A stretch of DNA of 64,000 bases, from assembly GCA_023053545.1 (NCBI GenBank), contig JAKZAN010000058.1:1-64000 (forward strand). Reading direction: 5' to 3'. This DNA is from Lepidurus packardi (Eukaryota; Arthropoda; Branchiopoda; Notostraca; Triopsidae). The notes beneath the pieces are model-generated. The model searched no databases, was not told the DNA's origin, and saw only the letters and a list, made by a program, of their open reading frames with translations. The position numbers and the translations under genes were made by a program. Below, in pieces: positions 38,297 to 52,730 of the stretch (its first letter is position 1; every line of letters starts with the position of its first letter).

Positions 38297-41200
38297 GAAT
38301 GAATTAATTAATTACGTACTGAAATAATTCCTTACGGACTGAATTAATTCCTTACGGACTGAATTAATTCCTTACGGACTGAATTAATTCCTTACGGACT
38401 GAATTAATTCCTTACGGACTGTATTAATTCCTTTCTTACTGAATTAATTCCTTACGGACTGAATTAATTTCATACGGACTGAATTAATTTATTACGGACT
38501 GAACTTATTCATTACGGACTGAATTAAATCCTTACGGACAGAATTAAATCCTTACGGACTGAATTAATTCCTTACGGACTGAATTAATTCCTTACGGACT
38601 GAATTATTCCTTACGGACTGAAATAATTCCTTACGGACTGAATTAATTCCTTACGGACTGAATCAATTCCTTACGGACTGAATTAATTCCTTACGGACTG
38701 AATTATTTCCTTACGGACTGAATTAATTCTCTAGGATTGATTGAATTCCCTTATTACTTAATTAATTCCTTACGGACTGAACTATTTCCTTACGGACTGA
38801 ATTAATTCTTTAGGATTGATTGAATTCCATTCTTACTGAAATAATTCCTTACGGACTGAATTAATTCCTTACGGACTGAATTAATTCCTTACGGACTTAA
38901 TTAATTCCTTACGGACTGAATCAATTCCTTACGGACTGAATTAATTCCTTACGGACTGAATTATTTCCTTACGGACTGAATTAATTCTTTAGGATTGATT
39001 GAATTCCCTTATTACTTAATTAATTCCTTACGGACTGAACTATTTCCTTACGGACTGAATTAATTCTTTAGGATTGATTGAATTCCATTCTTACTGAAAT
39101 AATTCCTTACGGACTGAATTAGATCCTTACGGACTGAATTAATTCATTACGGAGGGAATTAATTCTTTACGGACTTAATTCATTCCTTACGGACTTAATT
39201 AATTCTTTACGGTCTGAATTAATTCCTTACGGACTGAATTAATTCATTATGGACTTAACTAATTCCGTAAGGAATGAATGAATTAATTACGGACTGAAAT
39301 AATTCCTTACTTACTGAATTAATTCCTTACGGACGGAATCAATTCCTTACGGACTGAATTAATTCCTTACGGACTGAATTAATTCCTTACGGACTAAATT
39401 ATTTCCTTACGGACTGAATTAATTCTTTAGGATTGATTGAATTCCATTCTTACTGAATTAATTCCTTACGGACTGAACTATTTCCTTTCGGACTGAATTA
39501 ATTCCTAACATACTGAATCAATTCCTTACGGACTGAATTAATTCCTTACGGACTGAATTAATTCCTTACGGACTGAATTAATTCCTTACGGACTGAATTA
39601 ATTCCTTACGTACTTAATTAATTCCTTACGGTATAAATTAATTCCGAACGGATTTTATTAATTCCTTACGGACTGAATTAATTCATTACGGACTTAATTA
39701 ATCCATTACGGACTGAATTATTTCCTTACGTACTGAAGTTATTCCTCACGGACTGAATTAATTCCTTACGGACTGAATTAATTCCTTACGGACTGAATAC
39801 CTTACTACCTTACGGACTGAATTAAATCCTTACGGACTTAATTAATTCCTTACGGACTGAATTAATTCCTTACGGACTGAATACCTTACTACCTTACGGA
39901 CTGAATTAATTCCTTACGGACGGAATTAATTCTTTACGGACCTAATTAATTCCTTACGTACTTAATTAATTCTTTACGGTCTGAATTAATTAAGTACGGA
40001 TTTAGTTAATTCCTTACGGACTTAATTAATTCCTTACGTACTTTATTAATTCCTTACGTACTTAATTAAAACTTTACGGTCTGAATTAATTCCGTACGGA
40101 TTTAAGTAATTCCTTACGGACTGAAATAATTCCTTACGGACTGAATTAATTCCTTACGGACTGAATCAATTCCTTACGGACTGAATTAATTCCTTACGGA
40201 CTGAATTATTTCCTTACGGACTGAATTAATTCTTTAGGATTGATTGAATTCCATTCTTACTGAATTAATTCCTTACGGACTGAATTCTTTCCTTACGGAC
40301 TGAATTAATTCTTTAGGATTGATTGAATTCCATTCTTACTGAAATAATTCCTTACGGACTGAATTAATTCCTTACGGACTGAATTAATTCCTTACGGACT
40401 TAATTAATTCCTTACGGACTGAATCAATTCCTTACGGACTGAATTAATTCCTTACGGACTGAATTATTTCCTTACGGACTGAATTAATTCTTTAGGATTG
40501 ATTGAATTCCCTTATTACTTAATTAATTCCTTACGGACTGAACTATTTCCTTACGGACTGAATTAATTCTTTAGGATTGATTGAATTCCATTCTTACTGA
40601 AATAATTCTTTACGGACTGAATTAATTCCTTACGGACTGAATTAATTCATTACGGAGGGAATTAATTCTTTACGGACTTAATTCATTCCTTACGGACTTA
40701 ATTAATTCTTTACGGTCTGAATTAATTCCTTACGGACTGAATTAATTCATTATGGACTTAACTAATTCCGTAAGGAATGAATGAATTAATTACGGACTGA
40801 AATAATTATTTACTTACTGAATTAATTCCTTACGGACGGAATCAATTCCTTACGGACTGAATTAATTCCTTACGGACTGAATTAATTCCTTACGGACTAA
40901 ATTATTTCCTTACGGACTGAATTAATTCTTTAGGATTGATTGAATTCCATTCTTACTGAATTAATTCCTTACGGACTGAACTATTTCCTTTCGGACTGAA
41001 TTAATTCCTAACATACTGAATCAATTCCTTACGGACTGAATTAATTCCTTACGGACTGAATTAATTCCTTACGGACTGAATTAATTCCTTACGGACTGAA
41101 TTAATTCCTTACGTACTTAATTAATTCCTTACGGTATAAATTAATTCCGAACGGATTTTATTAATTCCTTACGGACTGAATTAATTCATTACGGACTTAA

Positions 41201-44200
41201 TTAATCCATTACGGACTGAATTATTTCCTTACGTACTGAAGTTATTCCTCACGGACTGAATTAATTCCTTACGGACTGAATTAATTCCTTACGGACTGAA
41301 TACCTTACTACCTTACGGACTGAATTAAATCCTTACGGACTTAATTAATTCCTTACGGACTGAATTAATTCCTTACGGACTGAATACCTTACTACCTTAC
41401 GGACTGAATTAATTCCTTACGGACGGAATTAATTCTTTACGGACCTAATTAATTCCTTACGTACTTAATTAATTCTTTACGGTCTGAATTAATTAAGTAC
41501 GGATTTAGTTAATTCCTTACGGACTTAATTAATTCCTTACGTACTTTATTAATTCCTTACGTACTTAATTAAATCTTTACGGTCTGAATTAATTCCGTAC
41601 GGATTTAAGTAATTCCTTACGGACTGAAATAATTCCTTACGGACTGAATTAATTCCTTACGGACTGAATCAATTCCTTACGGACTGAATTAATTCCTTAC
41701 GGACTGAATTATTTCCTTACGGACTGAATTAATTCTTTAGGATTGATTGAATTCCCTTATTACTTATTTAATTCCTTACGGACTGAACTATTTCCTTACG
41801 GACTGAATTAATTCTTTAGGATTGATTGAATTCCATTCTTACTGAAATAATTCCTTACGGACTGAATTAATTCCTTACGGACTGAATTAATTCCTTACGG
41901 ACTGAATTAATTCATTACGGAGGGAATTAATTCTTTACGGACTTAATTCATTCCTTACGGACTTAATTAATTCTTTACGGTCTGAATTAATTCGTTACGG
42001 ACTGAATTAATTCATTATGGACTTAACTAATTCCGTAAGGAATGAATGAATTAATTACGGACTGAAATAATTCCTTACGGACTGAATTAATTCCTTACGG
42101 ACGGAATCAATTCCTTACGGACTGAATTAATTCCTTACGGACTGAATTAATTCCTTACGGACTAAATTATTTCCTTACGGACTGAATTAATTCTTTAGGA
42201 TTGATTGAATTCCATTCTTACTGAATTAATTCCTTACGGACTGAACTATTTCCTTTCGGACTGAATTAATTCCTTACATACTGAATCAATTCCTTACGGA
42301 CTGAATTAATTCCTTACGGATTTTATTAATTCCTTAAGGACTGAATTAATTCATTACGGACTTAATTAATCCATTACGGACTTAATTATTTCCTTACGTA
42401 CTGAAGTTATTCCTCACGGACTGAATTAATTCCTTACGGACTGAATACCTTACTACCTTAATACCTTACGAACTGAATTAAATCCTTACGGACTTAATTA
42501 ATTCCTTACGGACTTAATTAATTCCTTACGGACTAAATTAATTCCCTACGGACTGAATTAATTCATTACGGACTAAATTAATTCCCTACGGCCTGAATTA
42601 ATTCATTACGGACTGAATTAATTCCTTACGGACTGAAATAATTCCTTACGGACCTAATTAATTCCTTACGGACGGAATTAATTCTTTACGGACCTAATTA
42701 ATTCCTTACGTACTTAATTAATTCTTTACGGTCTGAATTAATTACGTACGGATTTAAGTAATTCCTTACGGACTGAAATAATTCCTTACGGACTGAATTA
42801 ATTTCTTACGGACTGAACTATTTCCTTACGGACTGAATTAATTCTTTAGGATTGATTGAATTCCATTCTTACTGAAATAATTCCTTACGGACTGAATTAA
42901 TTCCTTACGGACTGAATTAATTCCTTACGGACTGAATTAATTCCTTACGGACTGAATCATTTCCTTACGGACTGAATTAATTCTTTAGGATTGATTGAAT
43001 TCCTTTCTTATTGAATTAATTTCATACGGACGGAATTAATTCTTTACGGACTTAATTAATTCCTTACGGACTTAATTAATTCCTTACGTACTTAATTAAT
43101 TCTTTACGGTCTGAATTAATTCCTTACGGACTGAATTAATTCATTACGGAGGGAATTAATTCTTTACGGACTTAATTCATTCCTTACGGACTTAATTAAT
43201 TCTTTATCGTCTGAATTAATTCGTTACGGACTGAATTAATTCATTATGGACTTAACTAATTCCGTAAGGAATGAATGAATTAATTACGGACTGAAATAAT
43301 TCCTTACGGACTGAATTAATTCCTTACGGACGGAATCAATTCCTTACGGACTGAATTAATTCCCTATGGACTGAATTAATTCCTTAAGGACTAAATTATT
43401 TCCTTACGGACTGAATTAATTCTTTAGAATTGATTGAATTCCATTCTTACTGAATTAATTCCTTACGGACTGAACTATTTCCTTTCGGACTGAATTAATT
43501 CCTTACATACTGAATCAATTCCTTACGGACTGAATTAATTCCTTACGGACTGAATTAATTTCTTACGGACTGAATTAATTCCTTACGTACTTAATTAATT
43601 CCTTACGGTATAAATTAATTCCGAACGGATTTTATTAATTCTTTAAGGACTGAATTAATTCATTACGGACTTAATTAATCCATTACGGACTTAATTATTT
43701 CCTTACGTACTGAAGTTATTCCTCACGGACTGAATTAATTCCTTACGGACTGAATACCTTACTACCTTAATACCTTACGAACTGAATTAAATCCTTACGG
43801 ACTTAATTAATTCCTTACGGACTAAATTAATTCCCTACGGACTGAATTAATTCGTTACGGACTGAATTAATTCCTTACGGACTGAATTAATTCCTTACGG
43901 ACTGAATTAATTCTTTAGGATTGATTGAATTCCATTCTTACTGAATTAATTCCTTACGGACTGAATTATTTCCTTACGGACTGAATTAATTCTTTAGGAT
44001 GGATTGAATTCCATTCTTACTGAAATAATTCCTTACGGACTGAATTAATTCATTACGGACTGAATTAATTCCTTACGGACTGAATTAATTCCTTACGGAC
44101 CTAATTAATTCCTTACGGACGGAATTAATTCTTTACGGACCTAATTAATTCCTTACGGACGGAATTAATTCTTTACGGACCTAATTAATTCCTTACGTAC

Positions 44201-47200
44201 TTAATTAATTCTTTACGGTCTGAATTAATTCCGTACGGATTTAGTTAATTCCTTACGGACTGAAATAATTCCTTACGGACTGAATTAATTCCTTACGGAC
44301 TGAATCAATTCCTTACGGACTGAATTAATTCCTTACGGACTGAATTATTTCCTTACGGACTGAATTAATTCTTTAGGATTGATTGAATTCCCTTATTACT
44401 TATTTAATTCCTTACGGACTGAACTATTTCCTTAAGGACTGAATTAATTCTTTAGGATTGATTGAATTCCATTCTTACTAAAATAATTCCTTACGGACTG
44501 AATTAATTCCTTACGGACTGAATTAATTCCTTACGGACTGAATTAATTCATTACGGAGGGAATTAATTCTTTACGGACTTAATTCATTCCTTACGGATTT
44601 AATTAATTCTTTACGGTCTGAATTAATTCGTTACGGACTGAATTAATTCATTATGGACTTAACTAATTCCGTAAGGAATGAATGAATTAATTACGGACTG
44701 AAATAATTCCTTACGGACTGAATTAATTCCTTACGGACGGAATCAATTCCTTACGGACTGAATTAATTCCTTACGGACTGAATTAATTCCTTACGGACTG
44801 AATTAATTCCTTACGGACTGAATTAATTCCTTACGTACTTAATTAATTCCTTACGGTATAAATTAATTCCGAACGGATTTTATTAATTCCTTACGGACTG
44901 AATTAATTCATTACGGACTTAATTAATCGATTACGGACTGAATTATTTCCTTACGTACTGAAGTTATTCCTCACGGACTGAATTAATTCCTTACGGACTG
45001 AATTAATTCCTTACGGACTGAATACCTTACTACCTTAATACCTTACGAACTGAATTAAATCCTTACGGACTTAATTAATTCCTTACGGACTTAATTAATT
45101 CCTTACGGACTTAATTAATTCCTTACGGACTAAATTAATTCCCTACGGACTGAATTAATTCATTACGGACTGAATTAATTCCTTACGGACTGAATTAATT
45201 CCTTACGGACTGAATTAATTCTTTAGGATTGATTGAATTCCATTCTTACTGAATTAATTCCTTACGGACTGAATTATTTCCTTACGGACTGAATTAATTC
45301 TTTAGGATGGATTGAATTCCATTCTTACTGAAGTAATTCCTTACGGACTGAATTAGTTCATTACGGACTGAATTAATTCCTTACGGACTGAATTAATTCC
45401 TTACGGACCTAATTAATTCCTTACGGACGGAATTAATTCTTTACGGACCTAATTAATTCCTTACGTACTTAATTAATTCTTTACGGTCTGAATTATTTCC
45501 GTACGGATTTAGTTAATTCCTTACGGAATTAATTAATTCCTTACGTACTTAATTAAATCTTTACGGTCTGAATTAATTCCGTACGGATTTAAGTAATTCC
45601 TTACGGACTGAAATAATTCCTTACGGACTGAATTAATTCCTTACGGACTGAATCAATTCCTTACGGACTGAATTAATTCCTTACGGACTGAATTATTTCC
45701 TTACGGACTGAATTAATTCTTTAGGATTGATTGAATTCCCTTATTACGTATTTAATTCCTTACGGACTGAACTATTTCCTTACGGACTGAATTAATTCTT
45801 TAGGATTGATTGAATTCCATTCTTACTGAAATAATTCCTTACGGACTGAATTAATTCCTTACGGACTGAATTAATTCATTACGGAGGGAATTAATTCTTT
45901 ACGGACTTAATTCATTCCTTACGGACTTAATTAATTCTTTACGGTCTGAATTAATTCGTTACGGACTGAATTAATTCATTATGGACTTAACTAATTCCGT
46001 AAGGAATGAATGAATTAATTACGGACTGAAATAACTCCTTACGGACTGAATTAATTCCTTACGGACGGAATCAATTCCTTACGGACTGAATTAATTCCTT
46101 ACGGACTGAATTAATTCCTTACGGACTAAATTATTTCCTTACGGACTGAATTAATTCTTTAGGATTGATTGAATTCCATTCTTACTGAATTAATTCCTTA
46201 CGGACTGAACTATTTCCTTTCGGACTGAATTAATTTCTTACGGACTGAATTAATTCCTTACGGACTAAATTAATTTCTTACGGACTGAATTAATTCCTTA
46301 CGTACTTAATTAATTCCTTACGGTATAAATTAATTCCGAACGGATTTTATTAATTCCTTAAGGACTGAATTAATTCATTACGGACTTAATTAATCCATTA
46401 CGGACTTAATTATTTCCTTACGTACTGAAGTTATTCCTCACGGACTGAATTAATTCCTTACGGACTGAATACCTTACTACCTTAATACCTTACGAACTGA
46501 ATTAAATCCTTACGGACTTAATTAATTCCTTACGGACTTAATTAATTCCTTACGGACTTAATTAATTCCTTACGGACTTAATTAATTCCTTACGGACTAA
46601 ATTAATTCCCTACGGACTGAATTAATTCATTACGGACTGAATTAATTCCTTACGGACTGAATTAATTCCTTACGGACTGAATTAATTCTTTAGGATTGAT
46701 TGAATTCCATTCTTACTGAATTAATTCCTTACGGACTGAATTATTTCCTTACGGACTGAATTAATTCTTTAGGATGGATTGAATTCCATTCTTACTGAAA
46801 TAATTCCTTACGGACTGAATTAATTCCTTACGGACTGAATCAATTCCTTACGGACTGAATTAATTCCTTACGTACTGAAGTTATTCCTTACGGATTGAAT
46901 TAATTCCTTACGGACTGAATTAATTCCTTACGGACTGAACTAATACCTTACGGACTGAATTAAATCCTTACGGACTGAATTAATTCATTACGGACTTAAT
47001 TAATCCATTACGGACTTAATTATTTCCTTACGTACTGAAGTTATTCCTCACGGACTGAATTAATTCCTTACGGACTGAATTAATTCCTTACGGACTTAAT
47101 TAATTCCTTACGGACTGAATTAATTCTTTAGGATTGATTGAATTCCATTCTTACTGAAATAATTCCTTACGGACTGAATTATTTCCTTACGGACTGAATC

Positions 47201-50200
47201 AATTCCTTACGGACTGAATTAATTCCTTACGTACTGAAGTTATTCCTTACGGATTGAATTAATTCCTTACGGACTGAATTAATTCCTTACGGACTGAATT
47301 AATAACTTACGGACTAAATTAAATCCTTACGGACTGAATTAATTCCTTACGGACTTAATTAATTCCTTACGGACTTAATTAATTCCTTACGGACTGAATT
47401 AATTCCTTACGGACTGAATTAATTCTTTAGGATTGATTGAATTCCATTCTTACTGAATTAATTCCTTACGGACTGAATTATTTCCTTACGGACTGAATTA
47501 ATTCTTTAGGATGGATTGAATTCCATTCTTACTGAAATAATTCCTTACGGACTGAATTAATTCCTTACGGACTGAATCAATTCCTTACGGACTGAATTAA
47601 TTCCTTACGTACTGAAGTTATTCCTTACGGATTGAATTAATTCCTTACGGACTGAATTAATTCCTTACGGACTGAATTAATACCTTACGGACTGAATTAA
47701 ATCCTTACGGACTGAATTAATTCCTTACGGACTTAATTAATTCCTTACGGACTTAATTAATTCCTTACGGACTAAATTAATTCCTTACGTACTTAATTAA
47801 TTCCTTACGGTATGAATTAATTCCGTACGGATTTTATTAATTCCTTACGGACTGAATTAATTCATTACGGACTTAATTAATCCATTACGGACTGAATTAT
47901 TTCCTTACGTACTGAAGTTATTCCTTACGGACTGAATTAATTCCTTACGGACTGAATTAATTCCTTACGGACTTAATTAATTCCTTACGGACTTAATTAA
48001 TTCCTTACGGACTAAATTAATTCCCTACGGACTGAATTAATTCATTACGGACTGAATTAATTCCTTACGGACTGAATTAATTCCTTACGGACCTAATTAA
48101 TTCCTTACGTACTTAATTAATTCTTTACGGTCTGAATTAATTACGTACGGATTTAAGTAATTCCTTACGGACTGAAATAATTCCTTACGGACTGAATTAA
48201 TTCCTTACGGACTGAATCAATTCCTTACGGACTGAATTAATTCCTTACGGACTGAATTATTTCCTTACGGACTGAATTAATTCTTTAGGATTGATTGAAT
48301 TCCATTCTTACTGAATTAATTCCTTAAGGACTGAACTATTTCCTTACGGACTGAATTAATTCTTTAGGATTGATTGAATTCCATTCTTACTGAAATAATT
48401 CCTTACGGACTGAATTAATTCCTAACGGACTGAATTAATTCCTTACGGACTGAAATAATTCCTTACGGACTGAACTAATTCCTTACGGACTGAATTAATT
48501 CCTTACGGACTGAATTATTTTCTTACGGACTGAATTAATTCCTTACGGACTTAATTAATTCCTTACGGACTATATTAATTCCTTACGGACTGAATTAATT
48601 CATTACGGAGTGAATTAATTCCTTACGGACTGAATTAATTCCTTACGGACTGAATCAATTCCTTACGGACTGAATTAAATCCTTACGGACTGAATTAATT
48701 CCTTACGGACTGAATCATTTCCTTACGGACTGAATTAATTCTTTAGGATTGATTGAATTCCTTTCTTACTGAATTAATTTCATACGGACGGAATTAATTC
48801 TTTACGGACTTAAATAATTCTTTACGGTCTGAATTAATTCCTTACGGACTGAATTATTTCCTTACGGACTGAATTAATTCTTTAGGATTGATTGAATTCC
48901 ATTCTTACTGAATTAATTCCTTACGGACTGAATTATTTCCTTACGGACTGAATTAATTCTTTAGTATTGATTGAATTCCATTCTTACTGAAATAATTCCT
49001 TACGGACTGAATTAATTTCTTACGGACTGAATCAATTCCTTACGGACTGAATTAATTCCTTACGTACTGAAGTTATTCCTTACGGATTGAACTAATTCCT
49101 TACGGACTGAATTAATTCCTTACGGACTGAATTAATTCCTTACGGACTGAATTAATACCTTACGGACTGAATTAAATCCTTACGGACTGAATTAATTCCT
49201 TACGGACTGAATTAATTCCTTACGGACTTAATTAATTCCTTACGGACTATATTAATTCCTTACGGACTGAATTAATTCATTACGGACTGAATTAATTCCT
49301 TACGGAATGAATTAATTCCTTACGGACTGAATTAATTCCTTACGGACGGAATTAATTCTTTACGGACTTAATTAATTCCTTACGGACTTAATGAATTCCT
49401 TACGTACTTAATTAATTCCTTACGGACTGAATTAATTCCTTAAGGACTGAATTAATTCCTTACGGACTGAATTAATTCCTTAATTAATTCCTTTCTGACT
49501 GAATTAATTCCTTACGGACTGAATTAATTCCTTACGGACTGATTTAATTCCTTACGGACTTAATTAATTCCTTACGGAATGAATGAATTAATTACGGACT
49601 GAAATAATTCCTTACGGACTGAAATAATTCCTTACTGACTGAAATAATTCCTTACTGACTGAATTAATTCCTTACGGACTGAATTAATTCCTTACGGACT
49701 GAATTAATTCCTTACGGACTGAATTAATTCTTTAGGATTGATTGAATTCCATTCTTACTGAATTATTTCCTTACGGACTGAATCAATTCCTTACGGACTG
49801 AATTAATTCCTTACGTACTGAAGTTATTCCTTACGGATTGTATTAATTCCTTACGGACTGAATTAATTCCTTACGGACTGAATTAATACCTTACGGACTG
49901 AATTAAATCCTTACGGACTGAATTAATTCCTTACGGACTTAATTAATTCCTTACGGACTTAATTAATTCCATACGTACTTAATTAATTCCTTACGGACTA
50001 AATTAATTACTTACGGACTGAATTAATTCATTATGGACTGAATTAATTCATTACGGACTGAATTAATTCCTTACGGACTGAATTAATTCCTTACGGACTT
50101 AATTAACTCCTGACGGACTTAATTAATTCCTTACGGACTGAATTAATTCCTTACGGACTGAATTAATTCTTTAGGATTGATTGAATTCCATTCTTACTGA

Positions 50201-50510
50201 ATTAATTCCTTACGGACTGAATTGTTTCCTTACGGACTGAATTAATTCTTTAGGATTGATTGAATTCCATTCTTACTGAAATTAATTAATTCCGTAAGGA
50301 ATGAATGAATTAATTACGGACTGAAATAATTCCTTACGGACTGAATTAATTCCTTACGGACTGAATTAATTCCTTACGGACTGAATTAATTCCTTTCGGA
50401 CTGAATTAATTCCTTACGGACTGCATTATTTCCTTACGGACTGAATTAATTCTTTAGGATTGATTGAATTCCGTTCTTACTGAATTAATTCCTTACGGAC
50501 TTAATTAATC
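38297..50510. repeat. 20-bp satellite array, right arm of domain I and domain II
   Basis: No gene is present. The first ~450 bp continue the domain I block that the LINE interrupts. From about 38740 the array changes to a different higher-order family: the hinge becomes ggattgattgaattccattcttactgaa, an alternative form gaattcccttattactta appears (38750, 39005, 40500, 41754, 44390, 45738), and new variants occur, such as gaataccttactacctta, cattacggaggg, ggtataaatt followed by ccgaacgg, and tactgaagttattcc. A hinge form with ggatgg instead of ggattg appears near 44000, 45310, 46770 and 47510. Spacing of hinges is irregular. The 20-bp monomer itself is unchanged, so domain II is a separately amplified version of the same satellite. 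Confidence 0.95.
38821..41800. repeat. tandem duplication with 1503-bp period
   Basis: Landmarks recur at an offset of exactly 1503: the hinge tail tgaattccat at 38821 and 40324, and the unusual gactgaatacc followed by ttactacc at 39791 and 41294. The doubled odd pieces gtataaatt, ccgaacgg and taagtacgg keep their order in both copies. Small differences exist (for example aaaactttacgg near 40070 against aaatctttacgg near 41572). The left copy ends and the right copy begins at about 40323/40324. Confidence 0.8.
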
Positions 50511-52250
50511 GCAAATCACACACCGCAAACCGCGGCAGCCGCAGCGCACTCGAAGTTCTACGGCAGCAGCTTTCCGAGGGTCTCAAGGAATGTACAGACC
50601 TTAACAAACGCTACATCACGGCTCGGGGGCTGAAAGACCGCCAAAGAGCGAACGCCGAAGCGTATTTAACGAAAATAGAGAGAGACGCATTCGCGTCTTT
50701 TCTAAATATCGAAGAATATCGTTTCTCACGAGCTAACGACCCTCCATCATCAATCGTATCGCGCTCGCTTATCTCTTCCCGTTCGTCCCGTTCGTCCCGA
50801 TCGCCTGCAGAGGGCAGCATCGCGAGCAAATCCTCAAGCATGCGGCATCGGGAATCCCAATTCCGCCTTGCCTCTGCCGAATTGCGTCTCCATCGGTTAA
50901 ACGAAGACGCCGTAGAAGAGGAGGCCTGCCGAAAAAGGCTAAGGGAAATGCAGATGCAACTGGAGGAAGAGGAACAGAGAGCACAGTTGGCCCGAGAGAG
51001 ACGACATTACGAAAATGAAGTCGCCCAACTCCGTTTAGAAGCAAATTCACTACGCGAAGAAGTTGAGGAGGTAGTTGGAGAGCCTATGCTCATCACGGGG
51101 ACGGCAACACGTCCTTCCAACGTGTCGCTTGACGTACGAGTGAGTCCAACACACCAAACTGCCCTGGTCCCCGACAGAAGCGAAACTACTACTCCAGCTT
51201 CCACAAACGAGAGGACAGTTGCCAACGCCACCTATCGCCGAGAAGAGGTTGCAAATCGCGAAGATGCGTGGATATACGAAGAATCAGAAAATCGCGGAGA
51301 ACGCAGTTCTCATGGTTGTAAGAGTTCCGGACTCCCAAAGATCACGATTACCCCGTTTAATGGAGACCCGAGACGATGGACGATGTTTATTGCTAATTTC
51401 AGAGCTCTGATCCATGAATCGGGCTGTTCCGACGCCCAAAAACTCGTTTATTTAAGAGAACTTTTGGATGACAGAGTAAGGGGATCGATTGCGCAAACAC
51501 TACATAGCCCCTCCTTGTATAAAACGGCCCTAGCGGAACTGCAACGAAGATATGGCCATCCTCATTTAATTGCCAGAGCTTTCATTGCGAAATTGATTAA
51601 CATTACACAGCTACGCTCTGAAGATTTCGAAGCTCTTCAAGAATTTGCTAACGAAGTCCATGGCGCTGTTACGTCCCTTGAGCACTGTGGGTATCACCAA
51701 GACTTGCAATCGAGCGCAACCCTGTCACAGCTTCTCAACAAATTGCCCAAGCCTCTCAGAAATAGATGGGGGGAAAGAGTATTTAGTATACAACCTCGTC
51801 TCGCTGATCTGTCTGATTTCGACGCTTGGCTTGATCAACTCGTTTTAAGCCAAATGACAGTTCAACCGATTGAACAATTCGAAACCAAACCGGGGCCTTT
51901 GAAAAGGTCACCCCTGGCTACGAAGACGCCCCAATCGAAGCATGTTTATGCAACGAGCGAAAACTCTGCCCCAAAAACTTGCCAAGTATGCGCGAAAGTT
52001 GGGCACAGTATTTCCGATTGTCGAAAATTCGCCGCGTTGCAGACCAAGGAGCGTGCTGAAGTTGTCAAGGAAAAATCGCTCTGCTTCTCCTGCCTCGAAG
52101 ACTCCCATCGAAGTCGGGAATGTGGCCGAAAGCAGGCCTGTGCAGTCGACGGCTGTAAAGAAAAACATCACCCATTGCTGCACGGCGCTCCCCGAGTTTA
52201 CCCAAATCGTTCTCCAGCGAAAAGCCAGCCAGGACACGCAGTCTATCATA
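50511..52250 (+). pseudogene. BEL/Pao gag region (fossil)
   Basis: Part of the fossil element. The left portion is rich in Glu, Arg and Leu with heptad-like spacing, a likely coiled coil. The centre carries the conserved gag block typical of BEL/Pao elements (DUF1759-like), recognisable from ITPFNGDPRRWTMFI, the LLDDRVRGSI stretch and LQRRYGHPHLIARAF. The right portion has two zinc-knuckle-like motifs beginning CQVCAKVGH and CFSCLEDSH, followed by a further Cys/His cluster. In living relatives gag forms the particle and binds RNA; this copy is a relic. Family assignment rests on these motifs by recognition, not on a search. Confidence 0.8.
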
Positions 52251-52269
52251 TGAGATTCGCGCCTGGGAG

Positions 52270-52730
52270 AATTATTCTTCTATCATTAGTTCCCGTTATA
52301 ATCTCCAAAAAATGGGAAGTCTTTACGCGTAAACGCTCTGCTCGACACTGGCAGCGAAGTGTCACTTATTAAAAGAGATGTCGCCCGAAGCTTATCTTTA
52401 AATGGCCCTGAGAAGAATATTCACCTCGAGACGTTCCATGGAAATGACCCGGTTTTGCGCGCGAAGACTGTGGAGTTCGAAGTCTCCTCTCTCGACGGAA
52501 AATCCGTCGTGCAAGTTTCAGGACCGCTCACCGTTCCTAATCTCAACATTTCAAATCGACGTTATGATTTTTAACGACTGCAAAAGGCTCACAATCACTT
52601 GAGAGGCTTGGAGCTTCCAGAAATGAAGGACGAAGATGTTACGGTACTCCTCGGCATGGATGTCGTAGAGGCACACGAACCTTTGGCTATTTTGAAGCCT
52701 GCAAGAGGCACTGTCGGTCCCAGGGCTGTA
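52270..52730 (+). pseudogene. BEL/Pao protease region, start only (fossil)
   Basis: Part of the fossil element. A short aspartic-protease-like active-site motif (LLDTGSEVSLI) lies near 52335-52370, and the sequence to the right fits the flanking protease region. The element is cut by satellite at about 52731, before any reverse transcriptase. It is a relic and incomplete. Confidence 0.65.

Larger units (their letters stand above)
50511..52730 (+). mobile_element. fossil BEL/Pao LTR retrotransposon fragment
   Basis: A ~2.2-kb island of non-satellite, more GC-balanced sequence with a sharp edge on both sides. It holds the gag region and the start of the protease region of a BEL/Pao element on the plus strand. 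No LTRs, reverse transcriptase, RNase H or integrase are present and no target-site duplication is evident, so it is an internal piece cut at both ends. It is broken, with a few breaks besides the two truncations. It cannot be dated by LTR comparison; the degenerate satellite on its right suggests it is older than the LINE. No second copy exists in the window. Confidence 0.85.

Noticed and set aside
50611-51231. Minus-strand and alternative-frame open stretches over the BEL/Pao fossil
   Set aside because: They overlap the gag region in other frames and show low-complexity Arg/Glu/Ser content without known motifs.
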